Positions 25,190 to 33,559 of a stretch of DNA of 64,000 bases are shown one piece after another. Numbering within the stretch: position 1 is the stretch's first letter; each line of letters begins with the position of its first letter. The DNA comes from Bosea sp. F3-2 (GTDB taxonomy: Bacteria; Pseudomonadota; Alphaproteobacteria; Rhizobiales; Beijerinckiaceae): assembly GCF_008253865.1 (NCBI RefSeq), contig NZ_CP042331.1, forward strand, positions 744,001-808,000. The letters are read 5' to 3'. The notes under the pieces are model-generated. The model was not told the DNA's origin, did no database searches, and saw only the letters and a list, made by a program, of their open reading frames with translations. The position numbers were made by a program, and so were the translations under genes.

Positions 25190-25681
25190 TCAACCCGTCT
25201 CGAAATCGCCCGGCTGTGGCGGCGCGACCGGGGTGAAGAGCGTGCGGTCCGGCTTGATGTCGAGGAGCGGTGTCTCGTCGAGGCAGTCGAGCCCGCGCAC
25301 CAGCAGCACCCGCCCTTCGCGCGCGACCAGCGTCGCGATCGAGGTGCCGATCGGATTGGGCCGCACCGGCGTACGCAGGGCGAAGGTGCCATAGGTCTCG
25401 CGATTGTTGGCCGGGCTCTGGCGGACGAGGTCGCGGCGCGACTGGTGCAGCCAGTAGAGCACCTCCAGCCACTCGAAGCGCTCGATGCCGTCGAGGGCCT
25501 CGTCCCAGGGCGGAAAGAGCTCGATGCGGCAGATCGGCCCATCCGCCCTGCCCTGGCGCGGACAGGTCAGCCGCGAGGTCCAGGGCGTGCGGATGGTGCC
25601 GATGAAGACGAGGCCGGCATCGGTCGCCTGCGGTGGCGCGACGGCGACCTCCTTCTCGCGGATCTCGTTCTCACGGACCAT
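25190..25681 (-). CDS. trmO: tRNA (N6-threonylcarbamoyladenosine(37)-N6)-methyltransferase
   Basis: This TsaA/TrmO-family protein uses SAM to methylate t6A37 in certain threonine tRNAs. The 163-residue product has the family beta-barrel motifs: VFIGTIRTPW (about 34-43), CRIELFPPWDEALDGIERFE and the hallmark TPVRPNPIGTS (about 113-123). The LDCLDETPLLDIKP segment comes near the end. ATG 25681 has GAGGGAGA upstream, and sequence further upstream is family D repeat, so longer frames are rejected. Confidence 0.88.
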   Translation of the reverse strand: MVRENEIREKEVAVAPPQATDAGLVFIGTIRTPWTSRLTCPRQGRADGPICRIELFPPWDEALDGIERFEWLEVLYWLHQSRRDLVRQSPANNRETYGTFALRTPVRPNPIGTSIATLVAREGRVLLVRGLDCLDETPLLDIKPDRTLFTPVAPPQPGDFETG

Positions 25682-25723
25682 GGCAGGCGGGTCTCCCTCA
25701 AGTCGTTTTCGATCAGGCTTCCC

Positions 25724-25860
25724 CGTCATTGCGAGCCCCCGGGTCTTGCCTTCGGCAAGCCCGAGGACAGGCTCCGCGAAGCAATCCAGGGGCGGCAGGG
25801 CTGAACGGTTCGACCCGGTCCCCCTGGATTGCTTCGTCGCTGTGCTCCTCGCAATGACGA
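25724..25860. repeat. Palindromic intergenic repeat, family D, copy 2
   Basis: CCCGTCATTGCGAG and GAAGCAATCCAGG on the left pair with CCTGGATTGCTTC and CTCGCAATGACG on the right. It separates trmO from the Mo-box and modA. Confidence 0.85.
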
Positions 25861-25927
25861 CCCCTCTCCCTGCGCAAGCAGGGGGCCGCGCTGGCCGCCT
25901 TGACTTGGCTCCGGGCGCGCTGCAACC

Positions 25928-25955
25928 ATCGTTATATCCGTCGATATACAACGAT
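25928..25955 (+). promoter_or_regulatory. Mo-box (ModE-type operator) upstream of modABC
   Basis: ATCGTTATAT, a 6-nt spacer and ATATACAACGAT form an inverted repeat of the CGTTATAT type known as the molybdate-response box in alphaproteobacteria. It overlaps an upstream ATG (25954), which supports the later start at 25975. A ModE-like DNA-binding protein is encoded at 42604. Confidence 0.8.
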
Positions 25956-25974
25956 GAGCGTAGCGAGGACCAGC

Positions 25975-26778
25975 ATGTTGAAGCGCCGTACCCTGCTGGG
26001 CATGGGCCTGGCCCTTGCCGCGAGCCTTGCTCCCGCCTTCGATGCAGCGCAGGCGCAGACGAAGGAGCTCGTCATCTTCGCTGCTGCCAGTATGAAGAAT
26101 GCGCTGGACGAAGCTTCCGCCAACTGGGTGAAGGAGAGCGGCAAGCCCGCGCCGAAAATCTCCTACGCCGCCAGCAATGCGCTGGCGAAGCAGCTCGAGA
26201 ACGGCGCTCCGGCCGATCTTTTCGTCTCGGCCGATCTCGACTGGATGGACTATGCGGCAGCCAAGAACCTGATCAAGCCTGATACCCGCGTCAGCCTGCT
26301 CGCCAACCGCATCGTGCTTGTCGCCGGCAAGGATTCGACCGCCGAGCTCGATCTCAAGCCCGGGGTCGACATCGCCGCCGCGCTCGGCTCCGATCGCCTC
26401 GCCATGGGCAATGTCGATTCTGTCCCGGCCGGCAAATACGGCAAGGCCGCGCTGGAAAAGCTCGGCGCCTGGGACAAGGTGAAGGACAAGATCGCGCAGG
26501 CCGATAATGTCCGCGCCGCGCTGCTCTTTGTCTCGCGTGGCGAGGCTCCACTCGGCATCGTCTATGCGACCGATGCCGCCGCCGACCGCCAAGTCAAAGT
26601 CGTCGCGACCTTCCCCGAGGATTCGCACCCGCCGATCGTCTATCCCGTCGCCGTCACCAGGGATTCGGCCAACCCCGACGCGCAGGCCTTCCTGACCTAT
26701 CTGCGCAGCCCCGCCGCCAAGCCCGTCTTCGAGAAGCAGGGCTTCACGGTGCTCAACAAGGCTGCCAGCTCCTCGTGA
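25975..26778 (+). CDS. modA: Molybdate ABC transporter substrate-binding protein
   Basis: ModA binds molybdate in the periplasm and delivers it to ModBC. The 267-residue product has a signal peptide starting MLKRRTLLGMGLALAASLAP (cleavage near AQA-QT). VIFAAASMKNALDEA follows at the start of the mature protein, with the oxyanion-binding Ser, then YAASNALAKQLENGAPADLF, GNVDSVPAGKYGKAAL (about 145-160) and SRGEAPLGIVYATDA. I chose the ATG at 25975 because GAGG lies 6 nt upstream and the Mo-box ends before it. The stop overlaps the modB start. Confidence 0.95.
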   Translation: MLKRRTLLGMGLALAASLAPAFDAAQAQTKELVIFAAASMKNALDEASANWVKESGKPAPKISYAASNALAKQLENGAPADLFVSADLDWMDYAAAKNLIKPDTRVSLLANRIVLVAGKDSTAELDLKPGVDIAAALGSDRLAMGNVDSVPAGKYGKAALEKLGAWDKVKDKIAQADNVRAALLFVSRGEAPLGIVYATDAAADRQVKVVATFPEDSHPPIVYPVAVTRDSANPDAQAFLTYLRSPAAKPVFEKQGFTVLNKAASSS

Positions 26779-27479
26779 GCGACTTGTTTTCGCTTTCCCC
26801 CGAGGAATGGACGGCGGTGAGGCTCAGCCTCATCGTTGCCAGCACCGCCATGCTCGCGAGCCTGCCGCTCGGGCTTGGCGTTGCGCTTCTGCTGGCGCGC
26901 GGGCGCTTCTGGGGCAAGTCCCTGCTCGACGCCATCATCCATATGCCGCTGATCCTGCCGCCGGTGGTGACGGGCTATCTGCTGCTGATCGGCTTCGGCC
27001 GGCGCGGACCGATCGGGCAATTGCTCTACGACTGGTTCGGGATCGTGTTCTCCTTCCGCTGGACGGGCGCGGCGCTGGCCTGCGGGGTGATGGGCTTTCC
27101 GCTAATGGTCCGCGCCATCCGGCTCTCGATCGAGGCGGTCGACCGCAAGCTGGAAGCCGCCGCCGGCACGCTTGGCGCCAGCCCGATCTGGGTCTTCCTC
27201 GTCGTCACCCTGCCGCTCTGCCTGCCCGGCATCATCGCCGGCATGATCCTGTGCTTCGCCAAGGCGATGGGCGAGTTCGGCGCGACCATCACCTTCGTCT
27301 CCAACATCCCCGGCGAGACGCAGACGCTGCCTTCGGCGATCTACACCTTCACCCAGGTTCCAGGCGGCGACGCTGGCGCGATGCGGCTGACGCTGATCTC
27401 GATCGTGATCTCGGTCGCGGCGCTCTTCCTCTCCGAATTGATGGCGCGCATCGTCGGCCGCCGGATCGAGATCGAATGA
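26775..27479 (+). CDS. modB: Molybdate ABC transporter permease
   Basis: ModB is the inner-membrane channel of the molybdate importer. The 234-residue product has five or six membrane segments. The cytoplasmic coupling motif with conserved EAA-loop residues is LEAAAGTLGASPIWVFLVVT (about 126-145). IHMPLILPPVVTGYLLL and GEFGATITFVSNIPGETQTL are typical of the NifC/ModB subgroup. The GTG start overlaps the modA stop by 4 nt (GTGA). Confidence 0.96.
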   Translation: MSDLFSLSPEEWTAVRLSLIVASTAMLASLPLGLGVALLLARGRFWGKSLLDAIIHMPLILPPVVTGYLLLIGFGRRGPIGQLLYDWFGIVFSFRWTGAALACGVMGFPLMVRAIRLSIEAVDRKLEAAAGTLGASPIWVFLVVTLPLCLPGIIAGMILCFAKAMGEFGATITFVSNIPGETQTLPSAIYTFTQVPGGDAGAMRLTLISIVISVAALFLSELMARIVGRRIEIE

Positions 27480-28570
27480 AGCCCGTCCTCGACATCGCCG
27501 TCCGTCACCAGGTCGGCGACTTCAAGCTCGATGCCGCCTTCACCTCCGACGGGCGCCTGACAGCCCTGTTCGGCAGTTCGGGGTCGGGCAAGACCTCGCT
27601 GGTCAACGTCATCGGCGGGCTGATCCGCCCGGAAGCCGGCCATGTCCGCGTCGATGGCGAGACGCTGGTCGATACCGAGCGCGGCATCTTCCTGCCGAAG
27701 CACCGCCGGCGCATCGGCTATGTCTTCCAGGAGGCGCGGCTCTTCCCCCATCTCACCGTGCGGCAGAACCTGCTGTTCGGGCACTGGTTCGTGCCGCGTC
27801 TACAGCGCAAGCCGGCCGAACTCGACAAGGTGCTTGAGCTGCTCGGCATCGGCCATCTGCTGCGGCGGCGGCCGGGCGGCCTCTCCGGCGGCGAAAAGCA
27901 GCGCGTCGCCATCGGCCGTGCTCTGCTGGCGCAGCCGCGCCTGCTGCTGATGGATGAGCCGCTTGCCGCGCTCGACGAGGCGCGCAAGGCCGAGATCCTG
28001 CCGCATATCGAGCGGCTGCGCGACGAGGCCGGCATCCCGATCGTCTATGTCTCGCATGCGCTGACGGAGGTCGCGCGCCTCGCCACCACCGTCGCCATGG
28101 TCGAGAACGGGCGCATCGCCGCTTGCGGTCCGACAGTCGAGATCCTCGCCCGGCCCGATCTGGCGGCGCGGCCGGGTGCACCGGAAGCGAGCACTCTGCT
28201 CTCGGCCGAGGTCGCCGGCTTCGAGGACGCCTTCGGGCTGGCGCAGCTGACGACGCCGGCCGGGCCGCTGACGATTGCGCGCGGCACGCTCCAGCAAGGT
28301 GAGCGGATCAAGATCCGCATCCTGGCGAGCGACGTCATGCTCAGCCTCGGCCGCCCCGGGGAGATCAGCGCGCTCAATGTGCTGTCCGGCACGGTCTCCG
28401 AGATCGGCGAGCGGAGCGGCCCGGGCGGCAGCACCGTGAATCTGCTTATCGCCTGCGGCGAGGCGAAGCTGGCAGCCCGTTTGACGGCGAAATCCGTCGC
28501 CTTGCTCGGGCTTGCGCCCGGCAAACCCGTGCATGCTGTGATCAAGAGCGTCTCGGTCGAGATGCCCTGA
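27476..28570 (+). CDS. modC: Molybdate ABC transporter ATP-binding protein
   Basis: ModC is the ATPase that powers molybdate import. The 364-residue product has Walker A GSSGSGKTS (about 34-42), a Q-loop in VFQEARLFPHL, signature LSGGEKQR, Walker B LLLMDEPLAALDE (about 157-169) and switch His in VYVSHAL. The C-terminal third (about 290-364) is a MOP/TOBE molybdate-binding domain (LNVLSGTVSEIG, ARLTAKSVALLGL). Its ATG overlaps the modB stop by 4 nt, completing a tightly coupled modABC operon that is probably repressed through the Mo-box when molybdate is plentiful. Confidence 0.96.
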   Translation: MKPVLDIAVRHQVGDFKLDAAFTSDGRLTALFGSSGSGKTSLVNVIGGLIRPEAGHVRVDGETLVDTERGIFLPKHRRRIGYVFQEARLFPHLTVRQNLLFGHWFVPRLQRKPAELDKVLELLGIGHLLRRRPGGLSGGEKQRVAIGRALLAQPRLLLMDEPLAALDEARKAEILPHIERLRDEAGIPIVYVSHALTEVARLATTVAMVENGRIAACGPTVEILARPDLAARPGAPEASTLLSAEVAGFEDAFGLAQLTTPAGPLTIARGTLQQGERIKIRILASDVMLSLGRPGEISALNVLSGTVSEIGERSGPGGSTVNLLIACGEAKLAARLTAKSVALLGLAPGKPVHAVIKSVSVEMP

Positions 28571-28596
28571 GACCGCTGCCGCAGTTCGGCTGGAGC

Positions 28597-28800
28597 CGCG
28601 CCGTCATTCCGGGGCGCCGCATGGCGGCGAGCCCGGAACCCATGAACACGACGCCCCATCCTCGGGCGATGATCCGAGAAACTCCTGCAGGCGATATGCA
28701 GGACCTCGCCCATACATGACGGAGCGTGCTGGAACGGCTCCGTGTTCATGGGTTCCGGGTTCTTCGCTGGCGCGAAGCCCCGGAATGACGGCGTGGTTCC
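28597..28800. repeat. Palindromic intergenic repeat, family A, copy 2
   Basis: The arms GCCGTCATTCCGGGGC and GGAACCCATGAACAC are complementary to GTGTTCATGGGTTCC and GCCCCGGAATGACGGC. It ends just before the copper-ATPase promoter and, with that promoter, fills the 309-bp gap after modC. Confidence 0.88.
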
Positions 28801-28820
28801 GCGGAGTATCATGCCGCCCC

Positions 28821-28851
28821 TTGACCTTCCCATAATGGGAAGCCCCATATG
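28821..28851 (+). promoter_or_regulatory. CueR/MerR-type promoter of the copper ATPase gene
   Basis: TTGACC (-35) and CATATG (-10) are separated by 19 bp that contain the dyad CTTCCCATAATGGGAAG. A 19-20 bp spacer with a central dyad is the hallmark of promoters activated by MerR-family regulators through DNA twisting. The cueR gene is in the same operon. Confidence 0.85.
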
Positions 28852-28879
28852 GCTCGTCATCACCATGAAGGAGACGGCG

Positions 28880-31393
28880 ATGACGGTCATCGACAGGAGC
28901 AGGAACGAACTCGAAACGCTCGATCTGGGCGTCGAGGGCATGACCTGCGCGAGCTGCGTCGGGCGCGTCGAGCGTGCCATCGCGGCCGTACCGGGTGTCG
29001 ATGCCGTCGCGGTCAACCTCGCGACCGAGCGGGCCCGCATCACCTTCGCCAAGGGCGGCACCGATCTCAGGCAGATCGAGGCGGCGATCCGGCAGACCGG
29101 CTACGCACCGGTCGAGACGACGGTCGATCTCTCCGTTTCGGGCATGACCTGCGCCTCCTGCGTCGGCCATGTCGAGAAAGCGTTGCGCGCCGTGCCGGGC
29201 GTCGTCGCTGCCACCGTTAATCTTGCGACCGAGCGCGCCAGCGTGAAGACGCTCGCCGGCAGCGATATCACCCCAGCACTCGTCAAGGCTGTGGCGGGCG
29301 CCGGCTACGAGGCGAGCCCGGTCGCCGCAGCCGATGGTGATGCCGCGGCGCGCCAGCAGGCCGCCAAGGACGAGGAGCAGGGCAAGCTGCTGCGCTCGGT
29401 CATCCTCGCCGGCCTGCTGACCCTGCCGCTGCTCGTCGTCGAGATGGGCAGCCACATGGTCCCTGCCCTGCACCATTGGCTCGCCGGCAGCTTCGGCGAG
29501 GGAAATGTCCGCGTCGCCTCCTTTGCACTCGCGACGATCGTGCAGTTCGGGCCGGGCCTCGTCTTCCTGCGCAAGGGCTTTCCGGCGCTGCTGCGCGGGG
29601 CACCCGACATGAACTCGCTCGTCATGCTCGGCACCGGCGCAGCCTATCTCTATTCGACCGTCGCAACCTTCCTGCCGGAGCTGCTGCCGGAGGGCACGGA
29701 GGGTACCTATTTCGAATCCGGTGCGGTGATCGTGACGCTGATCCTGCTCGGCCGCTGGTTCGAGGCCCGCGCCAAGGGCCGCACCGGCGCCGCCATCCGC
29801 AGCCTGATTGCGCTCCAGCCCAAGACCGCCCGCGTGCTGCGCGACGGCCTCGAGAGCGATGTGTCCGTCGAGACCGTTCGTCCCGGCGATAGCGTCATCC
29901 TGCGGCCGGGCGAGCGCGTCCCGGTCGATGGCGAGGTCACCGACGGCACCTCCTTCGTCGATGAATCGATGATCACCGGCGAGCCGGCGCCCGTGCGCAA
30001 GGAGGCCGGCAGCATCGTCACCGGCGGCACCGTCAACGGCTCGGGCGCGCTGCGCTTCACCGCGCAGAAGGTCGGCTCCGACACGCTGCTCGCCCAGATC
30101 GTGCGGACCGTGCAGGCCGCGCAGGGCGCCAAGTTGCCGATCCAGGCGCTGGTCGACCGCGTCACCCTCTGGTTCGTCCCGGTCGTGATCGTGCTGGCGC
30201 TGGCGACCTTCGCCGTCTGGCTGACATTCGGGCCGAGCCCGGCCCTGTCGCATGCGCTGGTCAACGCTGTCGCGCTGCTGATCATCGCCTGCCCCTGCGC
30301 CATGGGCCTGGCCACCCCGACCTCGATCATGGTCGGCACCGGCCGGGGCGCGGAGCTCGGCATCCTCTTCCGGCAAGGCGACGCGCTGCAAGCGCTCAAG
30401 GACGTCAAGATCGTTGCGCTCGACAAGACCGGCACGCTGACCAAGGGCAAGCCGGAACTGACCGACATTGAACCGGCATCCGGCTTTGCGGCCGACGAGG
30501 TGCTGCGGCTCGTCGGCTCGGCCGAGAACCGCTCCGAGCATCCGCTGGCGCAGGCGCTGGTCGCTGCCGCCAAGGCGCGCGGGCTTCAGCTCGCCGAGCC
30601 GGCCGATTTCGCCAGCGACCCCGGCCGCGGCGTCACGGCGACGGTCGAGGGCCGCAAGGTCGCCATCGGCGGCCACAGGCTGATGGAAGAGGCGAAGCTC
30701 GACATCGCGCCGTTCTCAGCTCGCGCCAGGGCGCTGGCGGAAGCGGGCAAGACGCCGCTCTATGCCGCGATCGAGGGCAAGATCGCTGCCGTCATCGCCG
30801 TCGCCGACGCGGTGAAGGAGACCACGCCCGCGGCAATCGCCGCGCTGCACAGGCTCGGCCTCAAGGTCGCGATGGTGACCGGCGACGATCATCGCACCGC
30901 GCAGGCCGTCGCCCGCGGCCTCGGCATCGACGAGGTCTGGGCCGAGGTCCTGCCCACCGACAAGGCCGAGGTGGTGAAGCGCCTGCAGCAGCGCGGCGCC
31001 AAGGTCGCTTTCGTCGGAGACGGCATCAACGACGCGCCCGCCCTCGCCCAGGCCGATGTCGGCATCGCCATCGGCACCGGCACCGACATCGCCATCGAGA
31101 GCGCCGATGTCGTGCTGATGTCGGGCGACGTGATGGGCGTGCCGCGCGCCATCGCCCTGTCGCAGGCGGTGATCGCCAATATCCGCCAGAATCTGGCCTG
31201 GGCCTTCGGCTATAACGCCCTGCTGATCCCGGTCGCGGCCGGCGTGCTCTATCCTGCCTTCGGGATCTTGCTCTCGCCGGTTTTCGCCGGGCTTGCGATG
31301 GCGCTGTCGAGCGTGAGCGTCGTCACCAATGCCCTGCGGCTGAAGCGTTTCCGCATCCCGGCCTCGCATGGCGTGGCCGGACAGGAGGTCTGA
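28880..31393 (+). CDS. copA: Cu(I)-exporting P1B-type ATPase
   Basis: This inner-membrane copper-export ATPase has 837 residues. There are two N-terminal heavy-metal-associated domains with CxxC at C23-C26 and C91-C94 (both GMTCASC). Membrane helices follow from about 165, then the actuator motif (TGEPAPVRKEAG, about 365), the membrane copper site CPC in IIACPCAMGLATP (about 470), the phosphorylation motif DKTGTLTKGKPEL (about 516), SEHPLAQAL and GDGINDAPALAQADVG (about 714). ATG 28880 has AGGAG 6 nt upstream; the sequence before it is promoter and repeat. cueR follows in the same operon. Confidence 0.96.
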   Translation: MTVIDRSRNELETLDLGVEGMTCASCVGRVERAIAAVPGVDAVAVNLATERARITFAKGGTDLRQIEAAIRQTGYAPVETTVDLSVSGMTCASCVGHVEKALRAVPGVVAATVNLATERASVKTLAGSDITPALVKAVAGAGYEASPVAAADGDAAARQQAAKDEEQGKLLRSVILAGLLTLPLLVVEMGSHMVPALHHWLAGSFGEGNVRVASFALATIVQFGPGLVFLRKGFPALLRGAPDMNSLVMLGTGAAYLYSTVATFLPELLPEGTEGTYFESGAVIVTLILLGRWFEARAKGRTGAAIRSLIALQPKTARVLRDGLESDVSVETVRPGDSVILRPGERVPVDGEVTDGTSFVDESMITGEPAPVRKEAGSIVTGGTVNGSGALRFTAQKVGSDTLLAQIVRTVQAAQGAKLPIQALVDRVTLWFVPVVIVLALATFAVWLTFGPSPALSHALVNAVALLIIACPCAMGLATPTSIMVGTGRGAELGILFRQGDALQALKDVKIVALDKTGTLTKGKPELTDIEPASGFAADEVLRLVGSAENRSEHPLAQALVAAAKARGLQLAEPADFASDPGRGVTATVEGRKVAIGGHRLMEEAKLDIAPFSARARALAEAGKTPLYAAIEGKIAAVIAVADAVKETTPAAIAALHRLGLKVAMVTGDDHRTAQAVARGLGIDEVWAEVLPTDKAEVVKRLQQRGAKVAFVGDGINDAPALAQADVGIAIGTGTDIAIESADVVLMSGDVMGVPRAIALSQAVIANIRQNLAWAFGYNALLIPVAAGVLYPAFGILLSPVFAGLAMALSSVSVVTNALRLKRFRIPASHGVAGQEV

Positions 31394-31394
31394 G

Positions 31395-31805
31395 ATGAAC
31401 ATCGGTCAAGCGGCAACCCGCTCGGGCGTCAGCGCCAAGATGATCCGCTACTACGAGAGCATCGGCCTGATCACCGCGCCGGCTCGCACCGCGGCGCAGT
31501 ACCGGGTCTATGCCGATGACGACGTGCACACGCTGCGCTTCGTCCGCCGCTCCCGCGATCTCGGCTTCTCGCTGGACGAGACGCGCGAGTTGCTGACGCT
31601 CTGGCGCGACAAGAGCCGGGCCAGCGCCGATGTGAAGCGCCTCGCGATGGCGCATGTGCGCGAGCTCGAGGAAAAGGCGGCCGAGCTCAAGGCGATGGCT
31701 GACACGCTGCGGCATCTGGCGACGCATTGCCATGGCGATCACCGGCCGGATTGCCCGATCCTGGCCGATTTTGCTGCCACCTCGCGGACGCAGGGCAAAG
31801 CCTGA
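31395..31805 (+). CDS. cueR: CueR-type copper-responsive MerR regulator
   Basis: This is a transcription activator of the MerR family that senses Cu(I). The 136-residue product has the N-terminal winged helix (MNIGQAATRSGVSAKMIRYY, then the wing GLITAPARTAAQYRVY). A dimerisation helix and the C-terminal metal loop follow, with C112 and C120 (CHGDHRPDC), the two-Cys CueR layout that selects monovalent ions. The start follows the copA stop by 1 nt with GGAGG upstream. It should act on the 19-bp-spacer promoter at 28821 and so control its own operon. Confidence 0.95.
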   Translation: MNIGQAATRSGVSAKMIRYYESIGLITAPARTAAQYRVYADDDVHTLRFVRRSRDLGFSLDETRELLTLWRDKSRASADVKRLAMAHVRELEEKAAELKAMADTLRHLATHCHGDHRPDCPILADFAATSRTQGKA

Positions 31806-31820
31806 GACGTGACCGGCCTC

Positions 31821-31920
31821 GGCCGTCATGCTCGGGCTTGACCCGAGCATCTCGGAAACCAGTGTCTTCTCGTCACGAGTTTCTCGGGTCTACGCTTCGC
31901 TTCGCCCGAGAATGACGGCG
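31821..31920. repeat. Palindromic intergenic repeat, family F, copy 1
   Basis: GGCCGTCATGCTCGGGC with TTGACCCGAG on the left pairs partly with CTCGGGTCTACG and GCCCGAGAATGACGGCG on the right. A related element is split around 33560-33911. It lies just after cueR. Confidence 0.75.
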
Positions 31921-32031
31921 GGGGGTCGCCACCGATCATCGCCAGGGCCGCTGGCCTGAGACGCTGTTCCGCCATGCGCTGAATGTCTGGACGCGGCAGC
32001 GCAGGCTTGCTCATATGCCGCCGCCCACTAG

Positions 32032-32118
32032 AGGCGGGTCCGGCCCGGCCGCATCGGCCCCGTTGGGGAATCCGCCTCTCAACGAAAGACGGGGAGCGCC
32101 TGGGCGTTCTCCAGGCGG
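32032..32118 (+). promoter_or_regulatory. Two hairpins in the leader of the M20 amidohydrolase gene
   Basis: AGAGGCGG pairs with CCGCCTCT across 33 nt (32032-32080). The shorter CGCCTGG-GCGTTCT-CCAGGCG (32098-32118) ends 7 nt before the ATG and would cover the likely ribosome-binding GGCGG. This may be a translational switch, but nothing identifies a ligand, and it could be chance in GC-rich DNA. Confidence 0.35.
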
Positions 32119-32125
32119 AACGACA

Positions 32126-33544
32126 ATGGACAATCGAAACGATCTCTGGCGGCATGTCGATGCGAACAAGGAGCGCTTGATCGCGCTGAGCGACCGGGTC
32201 TGGGGCATGCCGGAGGTGTGCTACACCGAGAAGCGCTCGGTGGCCGAGCATGTCGCCGAGCTGAAGCACCAGGGCTTCCGCATCACCGAGAACGTCGCCG
32301 ACATCCCCACCGCCGTCATCGGCGAGGCTGGCGAAGGCGGCCCGGTCATCGCCTTCCTCGGCGAGTACGACGCCCTGCCCGGCCTCTCGCAGGAAGCCGG
32401 TATCGCCGAGCACAAGGAGATCGAGACTGGCGGCCACGGCCATGGCTGCGGCCACAACCTGCTCGGCTCCGCCGCGATGCTCGCAGCCGTGGCGATGAAG
32501 GACTGGCTCGCCGAGAACAAGATCCCCGGCCGCGTGCGCTATTATGGCTGCCCGGCCGAGGAAGGCGGCGCCGCCAAGGCCTTCATGGTCCGCGCCGGCG
32601 CCTTCGACGACGCCGATGTCGCCATCAGCTGGCACCCGTCGAGCTTCTGGGAGGTCGCTCCGGCGCTGGCGCTCGCCAATACCCGTGCCGATTTCGTCTT
32701 CACCGGTCGCGCCTCGCATGCCGCCGCCGCGCCGCATCTCGGCCGCTCGGCGCTCGACGCCGTTGAACTCATGAATGTCGGCGTCAACTACATGCGCGAG
32801 CACATGCCGTCCGACGCGCGCGTCCATTACGCCCTGCTCGACACGGGCGGTATCGCGCCGAACGTCGTCCAGGCCCATGCCCGCGTCCGCTATTCGATTC
32901 GCGCTCGTGATCTCCGCGGCATGCTGGAGCTCGTCCAGCGCGTGAAGAAGATCGCTGAAGGCGCTGCGTTGATGACGGAAACCAAGATGGAGATGCGTAT
33001 CGTCAGCGCTGTCTCCGATCTCGTCGCCAACACGCCGCTCGAAGAAGCCATGCACAAGGTGATGGAGGAGCTCGGCGCGCCGCATTTCGACGACGCCGAC
33101 AAGGCCTATGCCGAGAAGATCCGTGCCACGCTCTCGGCCCAGGACATCGCCGCGATCTGGCGCACGGTCGGCATGCAGGACACCGGCACGCCGCTGGCCG
33201 ACTTCCTCGTGCCGCGCGACGCCAAGCGCAATCCGGCGATCGGCTCGACCGATATCGGCGATGTCAGCTGGGCGGTTCCGACCGTGCAGGCCCATGCGCC
33301 GACGGTGGCGCTCGGCACGCCCTTCCACACCTGGCAGGTGGTGGCGCAGGGCAAGTCACCCGCCGCGCACAAGGCGATGGTGCATGTCGCCAAGGCGATG
33401 GCCGCGACCGGTGCTGCCGTGTTGAGCGACCCGGCTCTGATGGAAGCCGCCAAGGCCGACCACAAGGCCCGCCTCGGCAAGGAAGGCTACACCTCGCCGC
33501 TGCCGCCCGAGGTCAAGCCGCCGCTGACGATGTCGCTGGGCTGA
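32126..33544 (+). CDS. M20-family amidohydrolase (AbgB-like)
   Basis: This 472-residue metallo-amidohydrolase of the M20D group resembles p-aminobenzoyl-glutamate hydrolase subunit B, which cleaves amide bonds of small N-acyl amino acids. Metal and catalytic motifs are AFLGEYDALPGLSQ (about 74-87), GHGHGCGHNLLG (about 101-112), CPAEEGGAAKAF (about 143-154) and SWHPSSFWE. The dimerisation domain has FTGRASHAAAAPHLGRSALD. TPFHTWQVVAQG with a final metal-site His is followed by GKSPAAHKAM. Cytosolic, with no signal peptide. Substrate not determinable. Two hairpins precede the start. Confidence 0.93.
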   Translation: MDNRNDLWRHVDANKERLIALSDRVWGMPEVCYTEKRSVAEHVAELKHQGFRITENVADIPTAVIGEAGEGGPVIAFLGEYDALPGLSQEAGIAEHKEIETGGHGHGCGHNLLGSAAMLAAVAMKDWLAENKIPGRVRYYGCPAEEGGAAKAFMVRAGAFDDADVAISWHPSSFWEVAPALALANTRADFVFTGRASHAAAAPHLGRSALDAVELMNVGVNYMREHMPSDARVHYALLDTGGIAPNVVQAHARVRYSIRARDLRGMLELVQRVKKIAEGAALMTETKMEMRIVSAVSDLVANTPLEEAMHKVMEELGAPHFDDADKAYAEKIRATLSAQDIAAIWRTVGMQDTGTPLADFLVPRDAKRNPAIGSTDIGDVSWAVPTVQAHAPTVALGTPFHTWQVVAQGKSPAAHKAMVHVAKAMAATGAAVLSDPALMEAAKADHKARLGKEGYTSPLPPEVKPPLTMSLG

Positions 33545-33559
33545 TAGCGCCGGCTCCTG

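Noticed and set aside
28742..28879. N-terminal extension of CopA into the repeat and promoter
   Set aside because: The extension translates the family A repeat and the CueR promoter; AGGAG points to the ATG at 28880.
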